Positions 16,554-24,872 of a stretch of DNA of 50,547 nt are shown piece after piece. Source of the stretch: an uncultured Christensenella sp. (GTDB lineage Bacteria; Bacillota; Clostridia; Christensenellales; UBA1242). Numbering within the stretch: the stretch's first letter is position 1; the number at the start of each line of letters is the position of its first letter. Made by a program: the position numbers and the translations under genes. The stretch is from positions 1-50,547 of the forward strand of contig CASFQL010000029.1 of assembly GCA_949296965.1 (NCBI GenBank), in the 5' to 3' direction. The notes below the pieces were generated by a model. It had not been told where the DNA came from. It made no database searches and worked only from the letters and a program-made list of their open reading frames with translations.

Positions 16554-18783
16554 ATATACTATCCGCTTTTTTCTTTTGTTGTTTTAAAAGTTCTTCTAAC
16601 ATACTATATCTTTTTGTCGTATAATTATTAAAAATCATACGAGCAATATTTTTCTTAGGTCCAACTAAAACAACTAACTTTTTTGCTCTTGTTACTGCTG
16701 TATATAGCAAGTTTCTAGTAATTATTTGATTAGAGCCCGCAACAACAGGAATAACGACAACATCAAATTCACTTCCCTGACTTTTATGAATAGTCATAGC
16801 ATAACAAGTAGTGAGTTCAACAAGTTGATTTTTCATATAATTTACAAACCTGTCATCATCAAAACAAACACAAGTTTCGTTAGTTTGATAATCAATCTTA
16901 ATAATTTTACCAATGTCGCCATTAAAAACACCCTTACCTTCTTCAATGCTTCCATCTTCAAGTCGTCTAGTCCAAACTAAATCATAATTATTAACAGTTT
17001 GCATTACCTTATCACCAACACGGACAATTCTAGTTTCAAAATCAATCTCAAATTTTCTAATACTACTTGGATTAATAAGTTCTTGCAACCTCTTATTTAA
17101 GTTTTCCACTCCACACGCACCAGACTTCATAGCACACAAAACTTGAACATCTTCGCTATTACAATGGGTATAATTAGGAAGTCTTCTGGTTACAAGGTCA
17201 ACCACGCAATCAAACATACTTTCAGGGTCAGACCTACACTCGTAAAAGAAATCGTTACTTCTATTAGACAAATCGGGCATTTTACCTTCATTTATTAAAT
17301 GAGCATTAGTTACAATTAAACTCTTATCGTCTTGCCTATAAATATGAGAAAGTTTTACGCAAGTTATTACCTTGCTTTCAATCAAATCGTGTAAAACATT
17401 CCCTGCTCCAACGCTTGGAAGTTGGTCCTTATCGCCGACTAAAATTAATTTGCAAGTGTTAGGAAGTGATTTTAACAAACTATTAAACAAAGTTACATCT
17501 ACCATTGAAACTTCATCGACAATTACTACATCTGCTTCTAGTTTATTCTTTTCATTATAATTAAAAACGGGATAATCTCCCTCTTTAAAACTAACTTCCA
17601 ATGCCCTATGAATAGTGCTTGCCTTATGATTACAGGCTTCACTCAATCTTTTTGAGGCTCTGCCTGTTGGAGCAAGCAAAAAGATTTTTTTAGTAAAATT
17701 TTGTGCAATTTTCAAAATACATTTTACAATAGTCGTTTTCCCCGTTCCAGGACCACCTGTAATAATTGTAACTTTACCTAAAATAGCCTGCTTAATTGCC
17801 TCTTTTTGATTTTCGTGTAATACAATTTTGTTAATTCTTTCATACTCATTAATCTCGCTGTCAATATCCACACTAACATCTATTTCAGATAAATTCATCA
17901 TAGTAAGTTTATTTGCAATAAAACTTTCCATATAATAAAACTTACTCATACAAACGCATTGTCTATCTTTATACTCAAAAACCTTGATAAAACTGCTTAA
18001 CAAGAGCCTTTCTAACTCTTCTTCAAATAAAGTAGATAATTCGTTCTGCTCTAACCCAAGAAGCATAACAAGTAAAGAAAAAAGTTCGTCTTTTGGTAAA
18101 TAAGTATGTCCAAACTTTTCACTATTTTCTTTTAAAATATGCAAAATGCCCGCCCTCACTCTAAATTCAGAATTAAGCGGAATACCCATTTTAACAGCAA
18201 TTCTATCCGCTGATAAAAACCCGACGCCATCTATATCAAGTGATAATTGATAAGGATTAGTAGATACAATATCAATAGTTTTTTCCTTGTAAAAATTAAA
18301 GATTTTAACTGAAAGATTAGTGGAAATATCATATTGTTGTAGAAAGATAACCGCATTCTGCATTTTCTTTATTTCGTTAAAGTTTTCGCCAATATTAAGT
18401 GCCTTTTTAATACTAATACCCCTAACCTCCTGCAACCTGTTAGGCGCATATTCCATAATGTAAAGAGTGTCAACCCCAAATTTGTCAACTATTGCTTCCG
18501 CCGTAATTGGGCCAAGCCCTTTAATAAGTCCACTTGACAAATATTTTTTTATACTCTCAATAGATTTAGGCTCTATCTGTTTTATTGAAACAAAAGAGAA
18601 CTGCTCTCCAAATTTTGAATTATTGACAAAATTACCTTCTAACTCTACTTCTTCCCCAATGTTTATATTAACAGTTTTTCCAACACAAGTAACAAGTTCT
18701 CCATCTTTATCAATATTTAGAACAGTGTAACCATTATCATCATTTTTAAAAATTATATCTTCAACATTACCGCAAATCTTCAT
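16546..18783 (-). CDS. recD2: RecD2-type ATP-dependent DNA helicase
   Basis: SF1B 5'-3' helicase of the RecD2 group (stand-alone RecD, without RecBC). An N-terminal OB-like and helix-hairpin-helix region (GLIKGLGPITAEAIVDKFG) precedes Walker A TGGPGTGKTTIVK, Walker B VVIVDEVSMVD, motif III LVGDKDQLPSVGAG and motif VI YTAVTRAKKLVVLVG. The start is set at ATG 18783 (~745 aa), which gives the usual MKICGNVEDIIFKNDDNGYT opening. An upstream start at 18855 would overlap the previous gene. No clear SD. Confidence 0.93.
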   Translation of the reverse strand: MKICGNVEDIIFKNDDNGYTVLNIDKDGELVTCVGKTVNINIGEEVELEGNFVNNSKFGEQFSFVSIKQIEPKSIESIKKYLSSGLIKGLGPITAEAIVDKFGVDTLYIMEYAPNRLQEVRGISIKKALNIGENFNEIKKMQNAVIFLQQYDISTNLSVKIFNFYKEKTIDIVSTNPYQLSLDIDGVGFLSADRIAVKMGIPLNSEFRVRAGILHILKENSEKFGHTYLPKDELFSLLVMLLGLEQNELSTLFEEELERLLLSSFIKVFEYKDRQCVCMSKFYYMESFIANKLTMMNLSEIDVSVDIDSEINEYERINKIVLHENQKEAIKQAILGKVTIITGGPGTGKTTIVKCILKIAQNFTKKIFLLAPTGRASKRLSEACNHKASTIHRALEVSFKEGDYPVFNYNEKNKLEADVVIVDEVSMVDVTLFNSLLKSLPNTCKLILVGDKDQLPSVGAGNVLHDLIESKVITCVKLSHIYRQDDKSLIVTNAHLINEGKMPDLSNRSNDFFYECRSDPESMFDCVVDLVTRRLPNYTHCNSEDVQVLCAMKSGACGVENLNKRLQELINPSSIRKFEIDFETRIVRVGDKVMQTVNNYDLVWTRRLEDGSIEEGKGVFNGDIGKIIKIDYQTNETCVCFDDDRFVNYMKNQLVELTTCYAMTIHKSQGSEFDVVVIPVVAGSNQIITRNLLYTAVTRAKKLVVLVGPKKNIARMIFNNYTTKRYSMLEELLKQQKKKADSIYG

Positions 18784-18824
18784 AATAAATAGTTTAACTT
18801 CTTTTTTTATTTGTTGCAAGTCAT

Positions 18825-19385
18825 TTACAATAAAATGCGACAAACTTCTTCCCAAGAAGATGCTCTAACAACTCCTAATTTGTCAAGTTCATCTTTTGAA
18901 ATATTTTTGTTATGATAAGAAGTAAAGAGAATTTTCTTTTTGTAATTACCTTTTAAATTAGATAGTAAATCGTCTATCATCACATCTCCGCAAACAACAT
19001 CTTTTGCATTTGTAAATATAAAATTTCTAGGATTTAAAAAAGGAAAATACTTTATTAAAAAATCGTATTTATATGCAAAAAGTTTAGCAGAATACTTCGC
19101 AACTCTCATAACACAGCCTGAGCAAATATATATCTCATACTCTTTACTTAATTTTTCAAGGCTTTCTACTGCACCATCAATTATTTTAATTTCTCCGTAT
19201 GGGTCATCGTCGCAAAAGGAACTATAAAACTTTTCACTCTTATCTTTTGGGACAATGTCGTCAATATAATAATTATCAAAATCGTCAAATGAATAATTTG
19301 TTTTTAAAAACTTATTTACTCTACTTAAAAAAATCGAATAAACAATTGTATCATCAAAATCAACAATTAACTTTTTCTTTTCCAT
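18825..19385 (-). CDS. HAD-superfamily 5'-nucleotidase-like protein
   Basis: 186 aa. HAD motif I is IVDFDDTIVYS (catalytic D9, D11), motif II the Ser in YICSGCV, and motif IV GDVMIDDLL. The short cap and overall length fit the 5'(3')-deoxyribonucleotidase (NT5C/YorS-like) group, which dephosphorylates deoxynucleoside monophosphates; the substrate is not provable here. The ATG at 19385 has GGTGA close upstream. It heads the run HAD-recD2-comFC-secA. Confidence 0.75.
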   Translation of the reverse strand: MEKKKLIVDFDDTIVYSIFLSRVNKFLKTNYSFDDFDNYYIDDIVPKDKSEKFYSSFCDDDPYGEIKIIDGAVESLEKLSKEYEIYICSGCVMRVAKYSAKLFAYKYDFLIKYFPFLNPRNFIFTNAKDVVCGDVMIDDLLSNLKGNYKKKILFTSYHNKNISKDELDKLGVVRASSWEEVCRILL

Positions 19386-20080
19386 ATTTCACCACTACTT
19401 AAATTACTTATTTTATCTAAAATTTTTACTTATATTATAAAAACTTAATTTTATTAAAATAACAAACAAATTAAAACAAATTTAAGAAAAATTAAAAAAT
19501 TTAATAAATTTAATAAATTTAATAAAAGAATATAAAAGAATTTTTTTAAACTATCTAAAATAAAAATTTTATGTAAAAAAATAATCAGACTATATAATTA
19601 ATTTTTACAACAAATTGATAAAAAACTAGTTAAATTCCATCAAACACTTTTTAGGTATACAACTATCTTAAATAGGGCTATGTGCAGTAAAAATTTTAAT
19701 AATAAAATTTTTACCGTGAAGTTTTAAATTTTTAAAACTTCACACAAAAGTTTCACTTTTGGCACATAGCCCGCCTATTATAGTAAAAACCAAATAAATA
19801 AAATTATAAAAACAATACAAAACCATTTAGACTAAAAACTAAAAAATAAACTACTAATGTAAATCTTAAAAATTAATTTATAATTTATAAACTAAGATTA
19901 ACATAATTTTATTACAAAATTTATCTTAATAAACTAATACTAAACAAATAAAATGTTATAGCGTATTCAATTTATTAAACATTAGACATTAAACACTAAA
20001 TATTAAAAATTAAATATTAGGTAATATTAAAACCAAAATAAATTTTAAATATCTTATGTATAAAGGCAAAAACAATTAAG
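19386..20080. other. 695-bp intergenic region
   Basis: No gene on either strand. It contains cloverleaf-like element D (19675-19772), a short tandem run of AAATTTAAT near 19500-19525, and an imperfect ~10-bp periodic tract (ATTAAACACT-like units) at 19970-20025. Confidence 0.7.
19675..19772 (+). repeat. cloverleaf-like repeat, element D
   Basis: Outer stem GGGCTATGTGC (19675-19685) with GCACATAGCCC (19762-19772), perfect over 11 bp. Inner arms: GTAAAAATTTT..AAAATTTTTAC, GTGAAGTTTTAAA..TTTAAAACTTCAC and CAAAAGTTTCACTTTTG. Flanking ACTAT and ATAGT can extend the pairing outward. Confidence 0.9.
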
Positions 20081-20629
20081 TTATTTTTGTAAAAAATTAT
20101 ATATCTCTTGGCTTGACTTTCTCAGGTCAACAACATTAACTATATAATCACAACAATTAGCAAACTTTCTTTCAATTTTAGCAAGTTTAATTCTTTCTAT
20201 TATATCTTCCTTACTATCTCCCCTACTGACGAGTCTTTCTTTTAAAATTTTATCTTTTGCATTTAAAAAGAAAATAATTGCTCTATGTTTTTTAAAAAAT
20301 TCAAGTTCTTTTACTTCGCAAATTGAAGACGGATTAATAATCAAAATACAATTATAATTTCTTAAGATACCCTCAACTTGACTTTTAAGAGTCCCATAGT
20401 AAAACCCATTATAAAAATTGTGTTCAATAAATTCATTGTTTTCTATCTTTTCTTTAAACTCATTTTCGCCCATAAAAAAGTAATCTTGCCCATTTATCTC
20501 ATTAAATCTTTTAGGTCTTGTTGTGCAAGAAATGTTTGCTTTAAAATTTGAATATTTATGGCACAAAATATTTGTAATTGCCGTTTTTCCAACTCCGCTA
20601 GGGCCCACAAAAACAATTATTCTATTCAT
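20081..20629 (-). CDS. guanylate kinase-like protein
   Basis: 182 aa. It has the guanylate kinase P-loop VGPSGVGKTAI, the GMP-binding TTRPKR and INGQDYFF, the YYGT motif and the lid SRGDSKEDIIERI. The usual EIEVQGA segment (nucleotide and Mg binding) is replaced by LIINPSSICEV. This may be a diverged paralogue rather than the essential Gmk. It starts 17 nt after the HicB-like gene with AAGGTGG upstream, so the two form an operon. Confidence 0.75.
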   Translation of the reverse strand: MNRIIVFVGPSGVGKTAITNILCHKYSNFKANISCTTRPKRFNEINGQDYFFMGENEFKEKIENNEFIEHNFYNGFYYGTLKSQVEGILRNYNCILIINPSSICEVKELEFFKKHRAIIFFLNAKDKILKERLVSRGDSKEDIIERIKLAKIERKFANCCDYIVNVVDLRKSSQEIYNFLQK

Positions 20630-20646
20630 ACACCACCTTATTAATA

Positions 20647-21240
20647 CTATTTTTTATTTTCTTTGCAATTACAATTATTACTACATTTTTTATGTTCAGA
20701 GCAATCACAATCGCTTTCACAGTGGCAGTTATCATTACAATTGCAATCATTGTCGCAAACGCAATCATCGTCGCAACCACAATCGTCTTCGCAACCACAA
20801 TCATCGTCGCAATCATAATCATAAAAATCATCATATTGTTGGTCTTCACTAAAAGAGCAATTGCCTTGACAATGACTACAATCGTTAGAGCACTCATCAG
20901 GTAAAGCATAAACATTTATATCAAGGTAAACTATTTTATAATCTGGGTATTTTTTTATTAACTCCTCATCACTTTCGACATCAGGCAAACTCTTACCAAA
21001 GACGACCAATTCTTCGACTTCGTCATCAAGCATATCTTGTAAATATTCAACACATTCATCTTCGCTTTCAGCATCGGTTATAGTAGCAAACTCAAACCCC
21101 GGTAAAAACCCCTCAAAGTAATAACCATCGTTGTTAAAAATTTGTTTAATAAGACAAGGAAAAGCGCAAGCCATCATAGTTCTTTTAACAAGATCGTGGT
21201 TATATATTATATCTCCATATTTTTCTTTTTTATTTTTCAC
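20647..21240 (-). CDS. HicB-like domain protein with Cys/Asp-rich hexad-repeat tail
   Basis: 197 aa from GTG 21240, chosen because AAGGAG lies 6 nt upstream; the ATG at 21264 has no SD. Residues ~30-112 resemble the HicB antitoxin fold (DGYYFEGFLPGFEFATITDA, a helix, then YKIVYLDINV). Residues 117-192 contain 20 cysteines. In the core six consecutive hexads follow DCxC(D/E)(D/N), with cysteines exactly six residues apart. Such spacing suggests metal binding like a metallothionein or zinc-rich tail. No HicA toxin is adjacent. It is co-transcribed with the guanylate kinase-like gene. Function unknown. Confidence 0.75.
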   Translation of the reverse strand: MKNKKEKYGDIIYNHDLVKRTMMACAFPCLIKQIFNNDGYYFEGFLPGFEFATITDAESEDECVEYLQDMLDDEVEELVVFGKSLPDVESDEELIKKYPDYKIVYLDINVYALPDECSNDCSHCQGNCSFSEDQQYDDFYDYDCDDDCGCEDDCGCDDDCVCDNDCNCNDNCHCESDCDCSEHKKCSNNCNCKENKK

Positions 21241-21312
21241 TTTAAACTCCTTAAATATTAGCAAAAAAACATAAACTATTTACTTTTTGCCTAAACATTA
21301 TAGCAAATTGAT

Positions 21313-21344
21313 AAAAAAAAGACCACAATTTTGTGACCTTTTTT
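21313..21344 (-). terminator. intrinsic terminator of rpsF-ssb-rpsR
   Basis: On the minus strand GGTCACA pairs with TGTGGTC (two G-U pairs) and runs into eight T's. It starts ~10 bp past the rpsR stop. Confidence 0.85.
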
Positions 21345-21354
21345 GATACCTAAA

Positions 21355-21624
21355 TTATTCCCCTTTAAAAGGAAGAATAGCCATATTTCTTGCTCTTTTT
21401 ACAGCGGTAGTTATTTCTCTTTGGTGCATAGCACAAGTGCCTGTTTGACGGCGAGGAACAATCTTACCTTTTTCTGTAACAAATCTTTTCAAAGTATTGA
21501 CATCTTTATAGTCAATAACTTTACTCTTATCAGCGCAAAACATACAAACTTTTTTTCTAGCAACCTTTTTAGGTCTTCTAGTTGCTCTTTCTTCACTGAC
21601 TTCTTTATTAACAATTTCAGCCAT
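21355..21624 (-). CDS. rpsR: 30S ribosomal protein S18
   Basis: 89 aa. The family core is intact: [38 protein letters not shown] and [21 protein letters not shown]18 binds 16S rRNA as a heterodimer with S6. The N-terminus is extended and charged ([17 protein letters not shown]). AAGGAG precedes the ATG. Last gene of rpsF-ssb-rpsR. Confidence 0.98.
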   Translation of the reverse strand: MAEIVNKEVSEERATRRPKKVARKKVCMFCADKSKVIDYKDVNTLKRFVTEKGKIVPRRQTGTCAMHQREITTAVKRARNMAILPFKGE

Positions 21625-21648
21625 AAAATAAAAACTCCTTTTATTTAA

Positions 21649-22065
21649 TTAAAATGGAAGAGAATCGTCTTCGATAGGTTCTAAGCCATCACTTGAATTT
21701 GAAGAAGAACTTGTGCTATCACTTGAAGAATTTGAATAATTTGAATCTCCGTTTTTAGTGCTAAGGAACTCAACTTCTTCTGCAACGACTTCTGTAACAT
21801 ATCTTTTAGTGCCATCTTGGGCATCATAACTTCTTGTTTGTAAACTACCAACAATACAAGCCTTACTACCTTTTTTCAAATACTTGTGGCAGTTGTCTGC
21901 TTGAACTCTCCAAACAACAATATTAATAAACTCTGCATCTCTGTCCCCATTGTTAACAAATCTCTTAGGAACGGCAAGAGTAAACCTACAATAATTAATA
22001 CCACTATTAGTAGTAGAAAGTTCTGGGTCTTTTGTTAAATTTCCTATCAAAATAACTTTGTTCAT
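21649..22065 (-). CDS. ssb: single-stranded DNA-binding protein
   Basis: 138 aa. The OB fold starts MNKVILIGNLTKDPELSTT and continues FTLAVPKRF, DFINIVVWR-like DAEFINIVVWRVQADNC and KACIVGSLQTRSYD. A Ser/Asn/Asp linker leads to the acidic tip EPIEDDSLPF that recruits partner proteins. GAGGAG precedes the ATG. Middle gene of rpsF-ssb-rpsR, as in Bacillus. Confidence 0.98.
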   Translation of the reverse strand: MNKVILIGNLTKDPELSTTNSGINYCRFTLAVPKRFVNNGDRDAEFINIVVWRVQADNCHKYLKKGSKACIVGSLQTRSYDAQDGTKRYVTEVVAEEVEFLSTKNGDSNYSNSSSDSTSSSSNSSDGLEPIEDDSLPF

Positions 22066-22088
22066 ATTTTCTCCTCAAAATGTAAAAA

Positions 22089-22370
22089 TTACTTTTTAAC
22101 GATAATGTGTCTTAAAATGCCTTCGTTAATAAGCATAAGTTTGCCCATAGCAATACTTGTATTTGCCGATGCGGTGTAATTCATAAGGACATAGTGACCT
22201 TCTTTTTTGAACTTAATTGGATAAGCAAGAGTTTTTAACCCCCAATTATCAACACCGCTAATACTTCCGCCGTTTGACTCAATATAAGTCTTAAATTTTT
22301 CAATAACAGCGTTCCTTTCCTCATCACTCAAATCTGGGGAAACAATGTAAAGCACTTCGTATTTGTTCAT
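22089..22370 (-). CDS. rpsF: 30S ribosomal protein S6
   Basis: 93 aa from ATG 22370, which has AAAGGAGG ~8 nt upstream; a longer in-frame extension to 22466 runs through the leader and is not real. The S6 fold is clear: MNKYEVLYIVSPDLSDEER, VDNWGLKTLAYPIKFKKEGH and a C-terminal ILRHIIVKK. S6 pairs with S18. First gene of the operon; its leader contains a hairpin that may be the S6:S18 autoregulatory site. Confidence 0.97.
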   Translation of the reverse strand: MNKYEVLYIVSPDLSDEERNAVIEKFKTYIESNGGSISGVDNWGLKTLAYPIKFKKEGHYVLMNYTASANTSIAMGKLMLINEGILRHIIVKK

Positions 22371-22390
22371 TTTTTTGCCTCCTTTTGGTC

Positions 22391-22425
22391 TAATTCGGCT
22401 ACCATAGAACAGGTAGCAAGAAGGA
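22391..22425 (-). promoter_or_regulatory. candidate S6:S18-binding leader hairpin
   Basis: In the rpsF leader GCTACC and GGTAGC pair around an 8-nt loop, directly followed by CCGAATTAGACC, ~20 nt before the SD. Firmicutes rpsF leaders carry an S6:S18-binding hairpin with a conserved CCG near the stem. The match to that family is from memory. Confidence 0.45.
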
Positions 22426-22456
22426 ATAATCTTTATAAAAAAACTATTCTGAAAGT

Positions 22457-22485
22457 AATATAGCAAATATTTAAAAAAAAATCAA
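22457..22485 (-). promoter_or_regulatory. rpsF operon promoter, overlapping the ger terminator
   Basis: -35 TTGATT (22480-22485), 17-nt spacer, -10 TATATT (22457-22462) with TG one base before it (extended -10). The -35 lies inside the terminator hairpin of the upstream ger operon. Confidence 0.65.
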
Positions 22486-22506
22486 GGCTTTTCTTTCCTT
22501 GATTTT
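22473..22506 (-). terminator. intrinsic terminator of the germination operon
   Basis: On the minus strand AAAATCAAGG pairs with CCTTGATTTT over a 9-nt loop, followed by more T's. It lies ~70 bp past the gerC stop. Confidence 0.88.
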
Positions 22507-22573
22507 AATTTTATTTATTATAACCAAACAATTTTATAATCATAGCAACTTATTTTTTAAATTTTTAGTATAT

Positions 22574-23797
22574 CTAAATAGTTTGTTTAATATCAACATT
22601 ATATTCAAAGACAACACCGTCAATATAATATTCATCTGGGCTTAAAGATTTTAAATAATCATTAAATTCCTTTGTTTTATATTTGTAAAACATCTCATAA
22701 CAATTTATTACATCATAATCATTTTGTTTAAAGTTTTCTTCTGCTTTTGTAAGATTTTCCTTAATTGTCTTTACAATTTCTTGTTTTAGTTTTTCGGAAA
22801 ATAATCTACTTGAAACTTCATAAACATCTTCTTCTATTTTATCAGTCAAAACCTGATTTATTGTTAAATTTGCTTTTACATTTAGTTTATAGTGCGGAAT
22901 ATTATCTTTAAAATAGACTTCTACATTTGATTTTTTATCATAAACATCTAAAATAAGATTTGCATTAGAATAAATATCGTCGCTAAAATTTTGTATTTTT
23001 AAAGTTAAATCTTTCACCTTTTTATCAAACCAATTTAAATTATCACTTTGCTCCTCATCAAGTGTTAGTAACAAATTGTCATTTTTAATAATAATACTTT
23101 TGCCCGAATTGTTAATTTTTGGCTCACTAGATGAATCGCTTGTAGAAGCCCCGCTTTCACTTCCCGTGCTAGACGACGAAGATGAAGAACCTCCACCGGA
23201 CGAACTATCTTCTCTAACATCAATGTTGCTAATATTAATACATTTTGACTTACCTAAAAAAGAGTCAAAATAATCTGAAATAGTCTTTAAATTTTGGTAA
23301 TGTTTTTGGTCGCTAGCAATGCTATTTGTTCCAAGCACAACATAGAATTCACTATCTAAATTTTTGACTTGTTCAAGGACCTTTTTTGCACTTTCCTTTG
23401 TATTAATTAAAATAATGTTATTAGTGTTATTCTTAACCCTTGAAATATAATTTAAAGTGTTTGAAAAATTTTCCTTACACGCCTCATCGTTAAAAACAAC
23501 CGCTCTACAATGAGCAAACCCAGAAATTTTTCCATAACTTAAATTGATTTTTTCTATTGCCTCTCCCACACTTGAACTTTTAGCGGATGAAATTTTTAAA
23601 GAGTTTTCACTACTTTCACCATAAGGGATAACATATTGAATACTTACTTCGTATTCTTCCCCAACTTTATCTATACCAATTGCGGTTATTATATTTTGTT
23701 GCCTATTTTGCTGTGGCAAACTTATAGCAGACGGGAAAAAACAAATTAATAGAATTATCAGAACTATAAAAAGTTTATTTTGCCAAAGAAACTTCAT
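22574..23797 (-). CDS. Ger(x)C-family spore germination protein
   Basis: ~407 aa, C subunit of a nutrient germinant receptor. The start ATG 23797 has AGGAGGGAG upstream and overlaps the permease gene by 23 bp. The N-terminal segment (IVLIILLICFFPSAISL) looks like a signal peptide. Domain 1 shows TAIGIDKVGEEYEVSIQYVI and GKISGFAHCRAVVFN, and the C-terminal domain ends FYKYKTKEFNDYLKSLSPDE. Unlike typical GerC lipoproteins I see no lipobox Cys after the hydrophobic stretch. A Ser/Gly-rich linker of about 30 residues (SSSGGGSSSSSSSTGSESG) separates the two halves. Confidence 0.88.
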   Translation of the reverse strand: MKFLWQNKLFIVLIILLICFFPSAISLPQQNRQQNIITAIGIDKVGEEYEVSIQYVIPYGESSENSLKISSAKSSSVGEAIEKINLSYGKISGFAHCRAVVFNDEACKENFSNTLNYISRVKNNTNNIILINTKESAKKVLEQVKNLDSEFYVVLGTNSIASDQKHYQNLKTISDYFDSFLGKSKCINISNIDVREDSSSGGGSSSSSSSTGSESGASTSDSSSEPKINNSGKSIIIKNDNLLLTLDEEQSDNLNWFDKKVKDLTLKIQNFSDDIYSNANLILDVYDKKSNVEVYFKDNIPHYKLNVKANLTINQVLTDKIEEDVYEVSSRLFSEKLKQEIVKTIKENLTKAEENFKQNDYDVINCYEMFYKYKTKEFNDYLKSLSPDEYYIDGVVFEYNVDIKQTI

Positions 23798-24872
23798 TCT
23801 TCTCCCTCCTCTTAAACAGTGCAACAATAAAAATTAATAAAGGTAAAGCAATTTGAACAATGACATTAAAAATCCACAAATGATTTTGAGAAACTCTTAT
23901 AGTTATATAAATGTTAAAATTGAATATAAGACTAGTAACTAAAATCGCTAACAAAATTAAGGTCGTTATAATTGCCGGGAATTTATTAAAAAACGCTTTT
24001 TTAAAACAATACAGAGCCACAAAAGTATTTAAAGTCAAATCAAGGAACAATGCAATATCCCAGACTAATATTAGAACCCAATCAAACGAACCTATGTCAG
24101 AGTTTGAAGGTATTACCTGTAAAATATCTGATATTGCGTTAGAATGGCAAACACTATTGTAATTATATGTACAATAGAAAAATAAATAAAAAGCACTAAT
24201 AAGAACAATTCCAAGCAATATCCAAAGCGTAGATTTTAAATTAAATTTGCTATCAAATTTTATTTTACCTAAAAATATAACTAAGAATATATAATCTCCA
24301 AACCAAATAGAGTAAGAGTAAAGAGAAGAAACTGGAGCAAGACCATTCTCTAACATAGGTAAAGCATTTGAAATATCAGCCCTTGAAGCACCTGCAATAA
24401 GAGATATAACAAATCCTACCACAATCACGGGAACGAAGAACTCCGCAAGTCTTGCAAAAGCCCTTATTCCCTGTAAAACGCAAAAAACAACGGTAACAAT
24501 TAACGGGAAAGCAAATAAATACCAATTATATGTCGTGTATAGATTTTCATTTAGATAAATAAAACTCGTTTCAAATCTTGTCCAGCACTTAATAAGGAAA
24601 AAACAAAATAATAAAAACATAATTAATCTTGCTAAAAAAGTTCCAAAAAAACTTGAAATAATTTCAAAAAAGGTCTTATTGGGGAACTTATTCATAAGAT
24701 ATAAAAATATCAAAAAGACAAGGAAATCAATAAATAGCATAAAGAATAAAAATATATACCCATCTCTACCAATATTTGACGCAAGAACATTTGGCAAAAA
24801 TAAAACTTTTAAAGTTAACACACTAAGAGTAATTAAAATAATTAATTGCCTACCTGTTACTACTTTTTTCAT
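23775..24872 (-). CDS. GerAB-type spore germination permease
   Basis: 365 aa, about ten membrane helices, endospore germination permease family (APC superfamily). It opens VVTGRQLIILITLSVLTLKV, the usual GerB start. Charged loops are short, and the C-terminal KRREKNE tail is cytosolic. It binds the germinant together with the A and C subunits in the spore inner membrane. It overlaps gerA by 23 bp and gerC by 23 bp, so translation is coupled. Confidence 0.92.
   Translation of the reverse strand: MKKVVTGRQLIILITLSVLTLKVLFLPNVLASNIGRDGYIFLFFMLFIDFLVFLIFLYLMNKFPNKTFFEIISSFFGTFLARLIMFLLFCFFLIKCWTRFETSFIYLNENLYTTYNWYLFAFPLIVTVVFCVLQGIRAFARLAEFFVPVIVVGFVISLIAGASRADISNALPMLENGLAPVSSLYSYSIWFGDYIFLVIFLGKIKFDSKFNLKSTLWILLGIVLISAFYLFFYCTYNYNSVCHSNAISDILQVIPSNSDIGSFDWVLILVWDIALFLDLTLNTFVALYCFKKAFFNKFPAIITTLILLAILVTSLIFNFNIYITIRVSQNHLWIFNVIVQIALPLLIFIVALFKRREKNEVSLAK

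Noticed and set aside
18784..18855. 24-residue N-terminal extension of RecD2
   Set aside because: It would overlap the HAD gene and is not part of the RecD2 family start; the ATG at 18783 is preferred.
20523..20915. Overlapping frames opposite or beside the Cys-rich gene (Asn/His/Arg-rich or Val/Ile-rich products)
   Set aside because: They are by-products of the 18-bp repeats in the Cys/Asp-rich coding region and lack start signals.
22371..22466. 32-residue N-terminal extension of S6
   Set aside because: It translates the leader hairpin and precedes the strong SD; the ATG at 22370 is the true start.
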